Shown in pieces: positions 1 through 8,949 of a DNA stretch of 64,000 nucleotides (position 1 is the stretch's first letter; every line of letters begins with the position of its first letter). A program made the position numbers and the translations under genes. Origin of the DNA: Schaalia odontolytica (lineage in GTDB: Bacteria; Actinomycetota; Actinomycetes; Actinomycetales; Actinomycetaceae). The notes under the pieces were generated by a model. The model worked only from the letters and a program-made list of their open reading frames with translations. It was not told the DNA's origin and did no database searches. Where the stretch lies: NCBI RefSeq assembly GCF_031191545.1, contig NZ_CP133472.1, forward strand, positions 930,001 to 994,000, given 5' to 3'.

Positions 1-3000
1 GATAACCGTGACCTCGTCGCGGTTATTGCCGGTGGGACCGTAGTAGTTGAACGCGTAGGAGAACTGCGCGTATCCGCCGGCCAGGTGGGACGGCTTGATG
101 AAGATTCGCGTCAGCGAGTTATGCGTGCCACCACGCTTACCGGACCCCTCGTTCAGCGGGGTGTTGATCTGGCGATCCTGGGCGTGGTGCATGAACACCG
201 TGCCCTCCGGGATGCGGTGGGAGACGACCGCGCGGGCCGAGACCGTACCGTTGCGGTTCTTCGCCTCGATCCACTCGTTGTCGCGCACGCCGATCTTCTC
301 GGCATCCTGAGGGCTCATCCACACCGTCTGTCCACCACGACCCAGCGTCAGCATGTACGGGTTGTCGTAGTACTGGGAGTGGATGGCCCACTTGTTATGG
401 ATCGTCAGGTAGCGCACCGCGACCTCGGCCTGGCCCGCCTGGCCCGGACGGTGGTCGCCGACGGGGCGCTCACCGTAGATGTGCGCCAGGTCGAGCGGGG
501 GACGGAAGATCGGCAGGGACTCGCCCATGTCCATCATCCAGTCGTGGTCGACGTAGAACTGCGGGCGGCCCGTGAGCGTGTGCCACGGCTTGCGGCACTC
601 GACGTTCTGCACGAAGGCGCTGTAGCGGCGTCCGCCGTGCTCGGAGCCCGACCACTCGGGGCTGGTGATCACGCTGCGCGGCTGCAGGACGGTGTCCTCG
701 TAGGTGATCTTCTTTTCTTCGTCACCTTCGGCCAGGAACGCCATCTCGTTACCGACACGCTTCTCCAGGTTACGGAAGCCCTGAACGGCCAGCGAACCGT
801 TCGTGGTGCCCGAGAAGCGCAGCGCCATGTTCGCCGCCTTGATCGCGGTGTCGCACAGCGGCATGCCCTCGCCGGCGTTGCCGTCCATGGGGGCGCGGCC
901 GTTGAGGTCGCCGAGCTGCTCGTACGCCTCCTGGACGTTGTACGCCACGCCCTTCGAGGCCAGTCCGGCCTTGGGCAGGAGCGGTCCCATGCGGTCGAAC
1001 TTGTAGCCGACCTGCGTGTAGTCGCGCTCGATCGGAACCAGCTTCGGCATGGTCTTGCCGGGCGTCCACGTCTGCTCAGGCACGGAGCCATCCACCATGG
1101 TCATGGCATCCGGGGAGTCGTGGGTGAGCGGGACCGCAACGACGTCCGTCTGGGTGTCCAGGTGGCCGGGGGCCAGGCGGCCAACCAGGCGGGCCAGGGT
1201 CTGGAACACCTCGAAGTCGGTGCGAGCCTCCCACGGCGGGTTCACGGCCTCGTCGAAGCAGTGCATGTAGGGGTGCATGTCCGTGGAGGACAGGTCGTGC
1301 TTCTCGTACCACGTGGCGGCGGGCAGCACCACGTCGGAGTGCAGCGTCGTCGAGGTGTTACGGAAGTCCGCGACCCACATGAGGTCGAGCTTGCCGGGGT
1401 GAGCCTCACGCCAGTTGACGGACGCGGGACGGTTGCCCTCTTCCAGCTCCTCGGCGTTGACCTCGTTGCCGGTACCCAGCATGTGACGCAGGAAGAACTC
1501 GGTGCCCTTCGCGGACGAGCCGAGCAGGTTCGTACGCCAGTTCGCGAGGATCTTCGGGACGTTGTGATGGGCGTCCGGGTCCTCGATCGCGAACTGGAGG
1601 CGACCCTCGCGCAGCTCCTGGGACACGTATTCCGCGGGGGCCATGCCGGCCTCGGCGGCCTCGCGGCCCAGCTGGGTCGAGCCCTTGGAGAACGTCGGGT
1701 AGCAGGGCATCCAGCCGCGCTGAACCGACTCGACGAGGGTGTCGACCAGCTGCTTGCCGTCCAGGTTCGAGGACTTGATCGGGTTTCCCATGGCCGAGGC
1801 CGCAGCACCGTCGTAGCGCCACTGGTCCGTGGTCATGTAGTACCAGCCGGTGGAGATCATCTGGCGCGGCGGGCGCGCCCAGTCCAGGGCGAAGGTGAAG
1901 GAGCCCCAACCCATGATCGGGCGGACCTTCTCCTGACCCACGTAGTGGGCCCAGCCGCCGCCGTTGCGGCCCTGGGTGCCACACATTTCCGTGAGCGCCA
2001 GGAAGGTACGGTACATCTCGTCGGAGTGGTAGTAGTGGTTCGTGCCGGCGCCCATGAGGATCATGGAACGGCCCTGCGTCTCAACCGCGTTCTGCGCGAA
2101 CTCGCGGCCGATCTTGATGGCTGCGGCGGCGGGAACCGACGTGAACTCCTCCTGCCACGCAGGGGTGCCCGGCGTGGAGGCGTCCATGTAGTCGGTGGGC
2201 CACTCACCCGGCAGGCCCTCACGCTCGACGGCGTACTGGGCGAGCAGGATGTCGAACACGGTCGTCACGAGGCGACCGTTGACGCGGCGCGCGGGCACGC
2301 CACGCTTCACGTAGCCACCGCCGATCGACGCCTGGCCGGGCGCCGCGGGCAGGTCGAAGCGCGGCAGGGCGATCAGGGCGGCTTCCCACTCGTCCGTGTC
2401 CATGATGGACATGACGGGCTCGACGCCATCCAGGTTGAGGTTCCAGTGGCCGGCGCCCTCCTCACCGAAGCGATCGGCGAGCGTGCCGCCCGGGTCCTTG
2501 ACCGTGCCGTCGGCCTCGATGACGAGGGGACGGAACTGGTTGTTCTCGGTGCGCTCGGTCGTGCCTGCGGGCATCTTGGCGGCCGTCAGGAACTTGCCGG
2601 GGACCAGGGTCGTCGGGGCGACGCCCTCGTGGGCACCCTCGCCGACCTCGTTAATCTCCACCAGGAACGGGGAGTCGGTGTAGCGCTTCATGTAATCGAG
2701 GAACATGGGCTCGCGCTTGCCGACGTGGAATTCCTTGAGGATGACGTGACCCATGGACTGGGCCAGGGCACCGTCCGTGCCGGGCTGGACGCGCAACCAG
2801 TCGTCCGCGAACTTCGTGTTGTCCGCGAAGTCCGGGGACACGACGATGACCTTCTGGCCGTGGTAGCGGGCCTCGGCCATGAAGTGAGCGTCGGGGGTAC
2901 GGGTCAGCGGCAGGTTCGTGCCCCACATGATGAGGTACTGCGAGTTGAACCAGTCGCCGGCCTCGGGCACGTCGGTCTGGTCGCCGAACACCTGAGGCGA

Positions 3001-3741
3001 GGCTGGAGGCAGGTCCGCGTACCAGTCGTAGAAGGACAGCATCGTGGCACCGATGAGCTCGTGGAAGCGGGCGCCCGCACCGTAGGAGATCATCGACATG
3101 GCGGGGATGACCGAGAAGCCGGCGATGCGGTCGGGGCCGTACTGCTTGATCGTGTGCACGTAGGCGGCGGCGACGATCTCCATCGCCTCTTCCCACGACA
3201 CGCGGACCATGCCGCCGCGGCCACGCTGCGACTTGTAGGCACGCGCCTTCTCCGGGTCCTCAACGACCGCGGCCCACGCGTCGACGGGATCCCCGAGGCG
3301 CTTCTTGGCCTCGCGGAACATGTCGAGCAGGACGCCGCGCACGTAGGGGTACTTAATACGGGTCGGCGAGTACTCGTACCACGAGAACGCAGCGCCACGC
3401 GGGCAGCCGCGGGGCTCGTACTCGGGCATGTCAGCGCCGGTTGACGGGTAGTCAGTCTGCTGGGTTTCCCAGGTGATGACGCCGTCCTTGACGAAGATCT
3501 TCCACGAGCACGAGCCCGTGCAGTTCACGCCATGGGTGGAGCGCACGATCTTGTCGTAGCTCCAGCGGTCGCGGTAGAAGGAGTCGCCGTCGCGGCCGCC
3601 CTCGAGGAAGAGCTGGCGCGCGTCGGCGGACGCCTTGCCGCGGCGCAGCCACGAGCCGAGCGCGAACAGGGTCGCGCCGGTCGCGGGCTTGACCTCGCCG
3701 CCGTAGGTCGGGAAGGTCATATCGGATTCGAGATTCGTCAT
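1..3741 (-). CDS. narG: Respiratory nitrate reductase alpha subunit NarG (3' end cut by window edge)
   Basis: Catalytic Mo-bisMGD subunit of the membrane-bound quinol:nitrate oxidoreductase, which reduces nitrate to nitrite on the cytoplasmic side. NarH, NarJ and NarI are expected beyond the left edge. 1247 codons are visible without a stop, close to the usual NarG length of about 1,250, so only the extreme C-terminus is missing. His70, Cys74, Cys78 and Cys113 match the H-x3-C-x3-C...C ligands of the FS0 4Fe-4S cluster. Typical NarG blocks follow, such as YDWYADLPPASPQ and RTPDAHF. The ATG at 3741 has AGGAG seven bases upstream. It lies 68 bp after narK on the same strand, so the order moaA-narK-narG reads as a nitrate-respiration cluster. 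Confidence 0.97.
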   Translation of the reverse strand, partial: MTNLESDMTFPTYGGEVKPATGATLFALGSWLRRGKASADARQLFLEGGRDGDSFYRDRWSYDKIVRSTHGVNCTGSCSWKIFVKDGVITWETQQTDYPSTGADMPEYEPRGCPRGAAFSWYEYSPTRIKYPYVRGVLLDMFREAKKRLGDPVDAWAAVVEDPEKARAYKSQRGRGGMVRVSWEEAMEIVAAAYVHTIKQYGPDRIAGFSVIPAMSMISYGAGARFHELIGATMLSFYDWYADLPPASPQVFGDQTDVPEAGDWFNSQYLIMWGTNLPLTRTPDAHFMAEARYHGQKVIVVSPDFADNTKFADDWLRVQPGTDGALAQSMGHVILKEFHVGKREPMFLDYMKRYTDSPFLVEINEVGEGAHEGVAPTTLVPGKFLTAAKMPAGTTERTENNQFRPLVIEADGTVKDPGGTLADRFGEEGAGHWNLNLDGVEPVMSIMDTDEWEAALIALPRFDLPAAPGQASIGGGYVKRGVPARRVNGRLVTTVFDILLAQYAVEREGLPGEWPTDYMDASTPGTPAWQEEFTSVPAAAAIKIGREFAQNAVETQGRSMILMGAGTNHYYHSDEMYRTFLALTEMCGTQGRNGGGWAHYVGQEKVRPIMGWGSFTFALDWARPPRQMISTGWYYMTTDQWRYDGAAASAMGNPIKSSNLDGKQLVDTLVESVQRGWMPCYPTFSKGSTQLGREAAEAGMAPAEYVSQELREGRLQFAIEDPDAHHNVPKILANWRTNLLGSSAKGTEFFLRHMLGTGNEVNAEELEEGNRPASVNWREAHPGKLDLMWVADFRNTSTTLHSDVVLPAATWYEKHDLSSTDMHPYMHCFDEAVNPPWEARTDFEVFQTLARLVGRLAPGHLDTQTDVVAVPLTHDSPDAMTMVDGSVPEQTWTPGKTMPKLVPIERDYTQVGYKFDRMGPLLPKAGLASKGVAYNVQEAYEQLGDLNGRAPMDGNAGEGMPLCDTAIKAANMALRFSGTTNGSLAVQGFRNLEKRVGNEMAFLAEGDEEKKITYEDTVLQPRSVITSPEWSGSEHGGRRYSAFVQNVECRKPWHTLTGRPQFYVDHDWMMDMGESLPIFRPPLDLAHIYGERPVGDHRPGQAGQAEVAVRYLTIHNKWAIHSQYYDNPYMLTLGRGGQTVWMSPQDAEKIGVRDNEWIEAKNRNGTVSARAVVSHRIPEGTVFMHHAQDRQINTPLNEGSGKRGGTHNSLTRIFIKPSHLAGGYAQFSYAFNYYGPTGNNRDEVTVI

Positions 3742-3809
3742 GGGTTGCTCCTAAGAGTCGAGTGACGAGGCAGTGGCAGGTCCGTTGGCACCACGCAGTG
3801 CCGGGCGGA

Positions 3810-5162
3810 TCAGCCGGGGAACGGGGCGTTCTTGCGCGCGTACATGACCCAGCACAGGATCGCACACAGGACGCAGAAGATGGCGCAGCCCAGGAAGAAG
3901 GCCCATGCACCGCCAGTGCCGACCGCGGAGAGAGCGACGCCGACGAGGAAGGGGCCGAGGGACGCGATGGCGGAGGTGAAGCCAATAGCGCCACCGGCCT
4001 GGCGGGCCGGCATGATCATCGGCATCTGCTTGAAGGTGCCGGCGTTGCCGAAGCCGGAGAACAGGAACATCGCGAGCATGAGCGCCATGAAGATGTAGAA
4101 GTCATTCCAGCCGGTGGGCCTGTACAGGACCCAGGCAACGCCTGCCAGGGTGATAGCCATGCCGACCGCGGAGATGAAGGTCCAGATGGCACCGCCCATG
4201 CGGTCACAGAAGACGCCCCAGGACATGCGGATGATCGAGCCGATGAGGGGGCCGAGGAAGGCGAAGGTCGCACCCAGGACGGGCAGGCCGACGGTGGACT
4301 CGCGGCCGAACTGGTTGTTAATGAGCAGGCCGAAGACTGCGGAGAAGCCGGAGAACAGGCCGAAGGTCATGACGTAGAGGATGGTCATGTACCAGGTGTT
4401 GGGGTTGGAGAAGATGTCCAGCTGCTGCTTGATGTTGGCCGTGACGGGAACGTCGCGCAGCCAGATAAAGGCGAGGATCGCGGCGACGATGCACCACGGG
4501 ATGAAGAAGACTGCGGCGTTGTAGACCCAGATGTGCTCACCGGCATGGTCGCCAGTGGCCTGCGTCTGCGGGGCCAGCCAGGTAATGCCGAAGAGGCCGA
4601 AGCCCATGAGGATGGGGCCGACCAGCTGGATGACGGACAAGCCGAGGTTGCCGATGCCGCCCTGCAGACCGAGGGCCGTGCCGGAGAGGCGCTTGGGGAA
4701 GAAGTAGCCGGTGGAGGGCATGTAGCCGGAGAACGCGCCGCCGCCGATGCCACACATGAAGGCCAGGGTCAGCAGGACCCAGTAGGGGGTCGTGGCGTCC
4801 TGGACGACGTAGAACCAGCCCGCCATGGGCAGGATGCACAGCAGGGAGGTGATGCCGACGAGCTTACGGGTGCCGATGAGGGGCGGCAGGAACATGTAGA
4901 TGAGGCGCAGGATGCCCGCGGCCAGGCCAGGCAGAGCCGTGAGCCAGTAGAGCTGGGACTTGTCCAGGTTGAAGCCAAGAAGCGTCAACTTGGGCGCGAT
5001 CGCGCTGGGCAGGAACCACACGCAGAACGCCAGGATCAGCGAGTAGGTCGTGATCCACAGCGTGCGCCACGCGAGCTTCGAGTCCCACGTGGACTCGTCG
5101 TTGGGGTTCCAGTCAGTGAGCAAGTAGCGGCTCTTCTTGGCCGCGGGTTCGGTCGCGCTCAT
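3810..5162 (-). CDS. narK: Nitrate/nitrite transporter NarK (MFS)
   Basis: Major-facilitator permease for nitrate uptake and/or nitrite export, feeding the nitrate reductase encoded just downstream. 450 residues with about 12 hydrophobic segments. The nitrate-porter signature is present in the GGGAFSGYMPSTGYFFPKR stretch and again as the G-rich GLQGGIGNLG. I chose the ATG at 5162 (MSATEPAAKK) because GAGGAG sits at good spacing. An in-frame start 17 codons further up has no better site. The cytoplasmic N-terminus of about 40 residues is polar. Confidence 0.95.
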   Translation of the reverse strand: MSATEPAAKKSRYLLTDWNPNDESTWDSKLAWRTLWITTYSLILAFCVWFLPSAIAPKLTLLGFNLDKSQLYWLTALPGLAAGILRLIYMFLPPLIGTRKLVGITSLLCILPMAGWFYVVQDATTPYWVLLTLAFMCGIGGGAFSGYMPSTGYFFPKRLSGTALGLQGGIGNLGLSVIQLVGPILMGFGLFGITWLAPQTQATGDHAGEHIWVYNAAVFFIPWCIVAAILAFIWLRDVPVTANIKQQLDIFSNPNTWYMTILYVMTFGLFSGFSAVFGLLINNQFGRESTVGLPVLGATFAFLGPLIGSIIRMSWGVFCDRMGGAIWTFISAVGMAITLAGVAWVLYRPTGWNDFYIFMALMLAMFLFSGFGNAGTFKQMPMIMPARQAGGAIGFTSAIASLGPFLVGVALSAVGTGGAWAFFLGCAIFCVLCAILCWVMYARKNAPFPG

Positions 5163-5231
5163 GGCTCTCCTCAAGTCAGAAGGGACGTCCGAGCGCAGGC
5201 GCGCAGCGGACACTTTCTAGCACGGAGGCTA

Positions 5232-5254
5232 TCAATTGAAATGGCGTAAGCCAT
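5232..5254. promoter_or_regulatory. Candidate operator region upstream of narK
   Basis: The 224-bp gap between moaA and narK holds two small palindromes side by side: TCAATTGA (5232-5239) and ATGGC-GTAA-GCCAT (5241-5254). They sit where a nitrate- or oxygen-responsive regulator of narK could bind, but neither matches the FNR consensus. No confident -35/-10 pair is visible. Confidence 0.25.
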
Positions 5255-5386
5255 ACGAACTCGTTGGGACGTACATCACTCTTGAAGCGACAGGGAAAAG
5301 TCTTCCCACCAGCCGCATCCAACGTGGCGACAAACACACAATTGACCGAGGTTAGAAAACATCGGCGTGATGAAATTAGTGGGAGG

Positions 5387-6451
5387 CTACCCGCCAATAC
5401 GGCTCATGGTGCGCGACGGTCGCGCGAAAGCGTCGAGATTCAGCCCGTGCGCCGCCGGCTTCGCCCACATCGCATCAGCCCACCGGGCGGCGATCTGAGC
5501 GTCGTCTCCGCCCCCGCGCAGTAGGTCGCGCAGCGACGTCTCCTCTGTGGAGAACAGGCAGGAGCGCACCATGCCATCCGAGGTCAGGCGGGTGCGGTCG
5601 CACGCGGCGCAGAAGGGGTCGGAAACTGAGGCGATGACGCCCAGCCTCTTACTCGGGTCACCATCGACAATCCAGCGCCCCGCCGGGGAATGCGGGTCCT
5701 CGCGAGGCGCGGGAGTCAGGGTGTGACGAGTGCTCATGATGTGCAGGATCTCGTCGGCCGTCAGGATGTTCTGACGGTCCCACGTGTCCGCCGGGCCGAT
5801 CGGCATCTGCTCAATGACACGCAGTTCAATGCCCCGATCCAGGCAGTAGTCGACCAGGTCAGGCAAGTCGGCCTCGTTCATGCCGCGCAGCACGAGGGTG
5901 TTGACCTTGATGGGACTCAGGCCCGCGCGCGCGGCGGCCTCGATGCCCTCCAGAACGTCGCTGAGGCGATCGCGGCGCGTAATCGCTGCGAAGTGCTCGG
6001 GATCCAGTGAATCGAGCGAAATGTTGACGCGATTCAGCCCCGCGTCCTTAAGTCCCTGGGCGCGCTTGGCCAGACCGAGCGCGTTCGTCGTGAGGGCCAG
6101 GTCGAGGGGCTCACCCTCGTCGGTACGCAGCTTGGCGCACTCGGCGATGATCCCCTCGAGACCACGGCGCAGGAGCGGCTCCCCACCGGTGAAGCGCACC
6201 TGACGAATCCCCAGCATCTCAACGCCGATGCGCACGAGGCGGCAGACCTCGTCGTCCGTCAGCGTGTCCTCGGTGGGCAGCCAGTCCAAGCCTTCGGGGG
6301 GCATGCAGTAGGAACAGCGCAGGTTGCAGCGGTCGGTCAGCGACACGCGCAGGTCGCGGGCCACCCGCCCAAAGGTGTCGACGAGCCGTAGCGGCGCGTC
6401 ACAAACCGCCACATCGGCCACCCGAGAGGCGGAAACGAACTCGACAGACAT
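5387..6451 (-). CDS. moaA: GTP 3',8-cyclase MoaA (molybdenum cofactor)
   Basis: Radical-SAM enzyme that, together with MoaC, converts GTP toward cyclic pyranopterin monophosphate, the first step of molybdopterin synthesis. 354 residues. The N-terminal cluster motif is Cys42-x3-Cys46-x2-Cys49. The C-terminal second cluster reads CAAC...SC (C-x2-C-x13-C), and the protein ends in the Gly-Gly typical of MoaA. It lies upstream of narK/narG on the same strand, in keeping with making cofactor for NarG. The ATG at 6451 follows TAGGGT by exactly six bases, so the transcript is probably leaderless. No Shine-Dalgarno is present. Confidence 0.96.
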   Translation of the reverse strand: MSVEFVSASRVADVAVCDAPLRLVDTFGRVARDLRVSLTDRCNLRCSYCMPPEGLDWLPTEDTLTDDEVCRLVRIGVEMLGIRQVRFTGGEPLLRRGLEGIIAECAKLRTDEGEPLDLALTTNALGLAKRAQGLKDAGLNRVNISLDSLDPEHFAAITRRDRLSDVLEGIEAAARAGLSPIKVNTLVLRGMNEADLPDLVDYCLDRGIELRVIEQMPIGPADTWDRQNILTADEILHIMSTRHTLTPAPREDPHSPAGRWIVDGDPSKRLGVIASVSDPFCAACDRTRLTSDGMVRSCLFSTEETSLRDLLRGGGDDAQIAARWADAMWAKPAAHGLNLDAFARPSRTMSRIGG

Positions 6452-6457
6452 GGCGCA

Positions 6458-6463
6458 ACCCTA
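6458..6463 (-). promoter_or_regulatory. -10 hexamer of a leaderless moaA promoter
   Basis: On the minus strand TAGGGT is followed by six bases (TGCGCC) and then the moaA ATG, which places the start of transcription at or next to the A of ATG. This is the same geometry as in front of moeA, upp, tadA, gluQ and others in this window. Confidence 0.55.
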
Positions 6464-6483
6464 CCCCGATGTGTCCGGTGTTC

Positions 6484-6517
6484 GCCCCTCGAAAAACAGA
6501 GCGTGAACGGCGAGACG
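6484..6517. repeat. 34-bp direct repeat, copy 1
   Basis: Begins GCCCCTCGAAAAACAGAG and ends AACGGCGAGACG. A diverged copy lies at 6860-6893 (GCCCCTCGAAAGAACG... AACGGCGACACG). The pair brackets the dehydrogenase remnant. Copy 1 starts about 33 bp upstream of the moaA start codon. Confidence 0.6.
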
Positions 6518-6625
6518 CGGCCCCTCCCTCGTCGCTGAGGGAAAGGAGACAGCGCCCAGCTCGGATGTACGCGAGACTCAACGGGGCATCGCGAGCAGCA
6601 ACTCCAACGCCTATCAGGGGGAATC

Positions 6626-6727
6626 ATGCACGCCGTCTTCGACCTGGTCCTACCTCTCGAGCGGGCCGCCGACGGCTACGCAGCCACGGACAAGCGTCGC
6701 GCCACGAAGGTTATGCTCACCGTCTGA
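6626..6727 (+). pseudogene. C-terminal remnant of a zinc-dependent alcohol dehydrogenase
   Basis: The 33-codon frame reads MHAVFDLVLPLERAADGYAA followed by TDKRRATKVMLTV and a TGA stop. From memory of the medium-chain dehydrogenase family, this matches the extreme C-terminus of Zn-dependent alcohol dehydrogenases (pattern LPL-x2-AADGY-x-A-x-D-x-RRA-x-KV-x-L). No upstream part of the enzyme is visible in any frame, so this is a 5'-deleted relic. An AGGGGG precedes the ATG but is likely fortuitous. Confidence 0.55.
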
Positions 6728-6859
6728 TTCTGTCGCCCGACGGCGGCCTCGTGGCCTCCTGCTGCAAACGCTGACATTGGCATTCGCGTCCGTGCCGTCA
6801 CAGGCCGGACAGCTTCGTTGACCGGGCAGCCCCGCCACCGCGCGGGGCACCCAGTTTTT

Positions 6860-6893
6860 GCCCCTCGAAAGAACGATCACGAACGGCGACACG
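6860..6893. repeat. 34-bp direct repeat, copy 2
   Basis: Diverged second copy of the repeat at 6484-6517, in the same orientation, about 376 bp further on. Confidence 0.6.
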
Positions 6894-6969
6894 AATCCGG
6901 TTTGTTGCACCCATTGGTGGCGAGCATAGCCTTCGGGACACCTGATTCCGCCGACGCATCGAGCAGAAT

Positions 6970-7045
6970 GGGGGTTTGGCAGCATTAGAAGTCCCGTCAC
7001 GGCGTGTCGCCGGCGTGTCGGCCTCCTAATGCTGCAATTCCCCCC
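6970..7045. repeat. Hairpin element type A, copy 1
   Basis: A 76-bp imperfect palindrome. The left arm ends GGCAGCATTAG, the right arm starts CTAATGCTGC, and the outer G-run and C-run also pair. The centre carries the direct repeat GGCGTGTC-gc-CGGCGTGTC. The same sequence recurs almost unchanged at 8763 and 8950 and in diverged form at 36281. Confidence 0.8.
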
Positions 7046-7244
7046 GACCTCCGATGTCCGGGCCGCTGAAATGAGCTGCAACCGCACAACCTTGCCCACG
7101 CCTCGTCGCGCCACACGAGAACGCCGCACCATGCGCCCCGCCCGCACCCACCCCCCACGCTTGCCACAACCGTCTCCGGGTATGCAACGCAACTTCACAC
7201 CCGATTGACTGCCCCCACCAGACCCATCGGCCCTGCCCCCAAAC

Positions 7245-7320
7245 GGGGGTTTTGCACTACATGAAGCCACCCAGCGCCGCGTCACCGGCGTGTCAAACCC
7301 CCATGTCGTGCAATCTCCCC
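7245..7320. repeat. Hairpin element type B, copy 1
   Basis: 76 bp with arms TTTTGCACTACATG and CATGTCGTGCAATC plus flanking G/C runs. The arms differ from type A, but both sides changed together so pairing is kept. The GCGTGTC-type centre (GTCACCGGCGTGTC) is shared with type A. Confidence 0.75.
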
Positions 7321-7398
7321 ACGGGACCAACCAGGCTGCGCCGCATCTAGACACGCACTAAGGCCACCCACCAGACCCATCGGCCCTGCCCCCCAAAC

Positions 7399-7474
7399 GG
7401 GGGTTTTGCACTACATGAAGCCACCCAGCGCCGCATCACCGGCGTGTCGAACCCCCATGTCGTGCAATCCCCCC
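7399..7474. repeat. Hairpin element type B, copy 2
   Basis: Near-identical to 7245-7320 (the centre has GCATCACC instead of GCGTCACC). It is part of a roughly 100-bp duplication that also includes the preceding CCACCAGACCCATCGGCCCT stretch. Confidence 0.75.
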
Positions 7475-7659
7475 AGCTAACCACCCCAGGACCACCCGAA
7501 CACGCCACAACCTCACGCCCCAGCCCGGGCCTCGTCGCGCCACGCGAGAACGCCGCACCATGCGCCCCGCCCGCACCGCATCGCACGGTGACATCTCAGC
7601 AATCAAACACAATCAGAAGATCTGAGTATCAAACTGCAACGAACTTGAATCAATTGCAC

Positions 7660-7665
7660 TAGAAT
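7660..7665 (+). promoter_or_regulatory. -10 hexamer of a leaderless promoter
   Basis: TAGAAT, then six bases, then the ATG at 7672. There is no Shine-Dalgarno in front of this gene, so leaderless initiation is the simplest reading. Confidence 0.5.
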
Positions 7666-7671
7666 TCACTC

Positions 7672-8688
7672 ATGAAACAAGAAGACAGGGGCAACGACGC
7701 TCCTTTCATCCTCAACGCCGTTGAACGGGCGATCATTCGCGTGCCGCGATCCAGCCACCACGGCCTCACGAAGATACCAACGGCCGTGAAAATCGCGGGC
7801 AAGACATACCTTGATCTGTCTCTCTTGTCAGACATAAACATGAGCCAGCTACCTGAGGTCGTGCTCGCCGCACGCCTCTACCACCTCGCGTATACGCACC
7901 GAACTCTCGTTGCTACCGGACAATGTGCGCTATGGGCGCACGGCTATGGTAGTGATCCCGCGCTTCCACCCATCACGGTTGCCACATCATCCACTATCCG
8001 CCCCATCGTCCTGCCCGCCATAGCAATAGGCACTCACACCTTTGCACCCATGAAGGTGGGGCCCAGGCACGTCTGTCACCTCCCCGCTATCAGCGACACA
8101 CGCGGGCTACTCATCGAGAACCTTGAATCTGCACAGATTACTGCCGCCCGCACATCATCCAACCGACGTGCTGCTTTCACGCAGATGTGCATGAACGCCC
8201 ACGCCTACACACACTTCGACAACTTCCACATGAAAGCGTCACGCAACAACGAGGAGTCGTGGAAATTCTTTCTTGAGCGCGAGCTGAAACAGCTGGGCAA
8301 TCGGGCAAAAGGACGCTCTCAAGCACAGTGGATCATCACCCACGCAGATGCCGGATGCGCCTCACCCGGAGAAGCACGCGTACTGTACGAGCTATGCGCC
8401 GCGGGCCTGACAGGCATGCGCACACAGGTCGAAGTGCACATGCGGGGTCGTCGCTATTTCATCGATTGCGCGTTCACGGTCGAAAAAGTCGGCATCGAGT
8501 TCGACGGGCGTGCCAAATACGGGGATGACGCTCGCAGCATCCACGCATCACTTTCCCGCGAGCGCGAGCGCCAACGCCACCTAGAAGCCGAAGGCTGGCA
8601 CATCATACGCGTCGGCTGGCACGACCTCGATCATCCGGACGAGCTCGTTGCGCAGGTCCGCGCCGCACTCGCCGCGCGCGTGGGATAA
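7672..8688 (+). CDS. DUF559-type PD-(D/E)xK endonuclease-like protein
   Basis: 338 residues, substrate unknown. The C-terminal third (about residues 235-335) has the layout of Vsr/DUF559 restriction-like folds: SPGEARVLYEL with a conserved Glu, then YFIDCAFTVEKVGIEFDGR (Asp, then E-x-D-G-R), then a basic helix (RERERQRHLEAEGWHIIRV) ending in a W-H-D-L strand. The first 230 residues resemble the N-terminal region of AbiEi-like or uncharacterised actinobacterial proteins, but I cannot name a domain. The gene is visibly less GC-rich than its neighbours, splits the molybdenum cofactor genes, and is flanked by three hairpin elements upstream and two downstream. These are signs of acquired DNA. DNA repair, restriction, or a role on the flanking elements are all possible. 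Confidence 0.7.
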   Translation: MKQEDRGNDAPFILNAVERAIIRVPRSSHHGLTKIPTAVKIAGKTYLDLSLLSDINMSQLPEVVLAARLYHLAYTHRTLVATGQCALWAHGYGSDPALPPITVATSSTIRPIVLPAIAIGTHTFAPMKVGPRHVCHLPAISDTRGLLIENLESAQITAARTSSNRRAAFTQMCMNAHAYTHFDNFHMKASRNNEESWKFFLERELKQLGNRAKGRSQAQWIITHADAGCASPGEARVLYELCAAGLTGMRTQVEVHMRGRRYFIDCAFTVEKVGIEFDGRAKYGDDARSIHASLSRERERQRHLEAEGWHIIRVGWHDLDHPDELVAQVRAALAARVG

Positions 8689-8762
8689 GACCACGACACC
8701 CGACGAACACAGTCAACGCCTGCCTCCTCTCCACCAGCGAAGGCTCACTGAGGCAACCAAAC

Positions 8763-8839
8763 GGGGGGTTTGGCAGCATTAGAAGTCCCGTCACGGCGTG
8801 TCGCCGGCGTGTCGGCCTCCTAATGCTGCAATTCCCCCC
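8763..8839. repeat. Hairpin element type A, copy 2
   Basis: Same arms (GGCAGCATTAG / CTAATGCTGC) and same centre as 6970-7045. It lies 75 bp downstream of the DUF559-type stop codon and could act as a transcription terminator for it. Confidence 0.8.
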
Positions 8840-8949
8840 ACGCGACCAACCCCACCAGAACCATCGGGCCCGCACCCACCCCCACACTTGCCACAACCAG
8901 ACCCCCGGGTAAGCAACGCAGCTTCACACCCTGCCGACTGCCCCCAAAC

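Larger units (their letters stand above)
6452..7671. other. Gene-free region between moaA and the DUF559-type gene
   Basis: This 1.2-kb stretch carries no credible complete gene. It holds a 33-codon C-terminal remnant of a zinc alcohol dehydrogenase (6626-6727), a pair of 34-bp direct repeats (6484-6517 and 6860-6893), and three hairpin elements (6970, 7245, 7399). It also holds longer duplicated stretches: roughly 7215-7315 recurs at 7369-7470, and roughly 7096-7147 recurs at 7530-7580. The impression is of a decayed insertion site that keeps accumulating repeat elements. Confidence 0.7.

Noticed and set aside
85-3444. A 1119-codon open frame on the plus strand opposite narG
   Set aside because: It is the antisense shadow of narG in GC-rich DNA. 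The minus strand has clear NarG motifs and a ribosome site.
6650-7586. Minus-strand frames of 79 and 234 codons in the hairpin region
   Set aside because: They run through the duplicated hairpin elements, have no ribosome site or domain, and repeat each other only because the DNA is duplicated.
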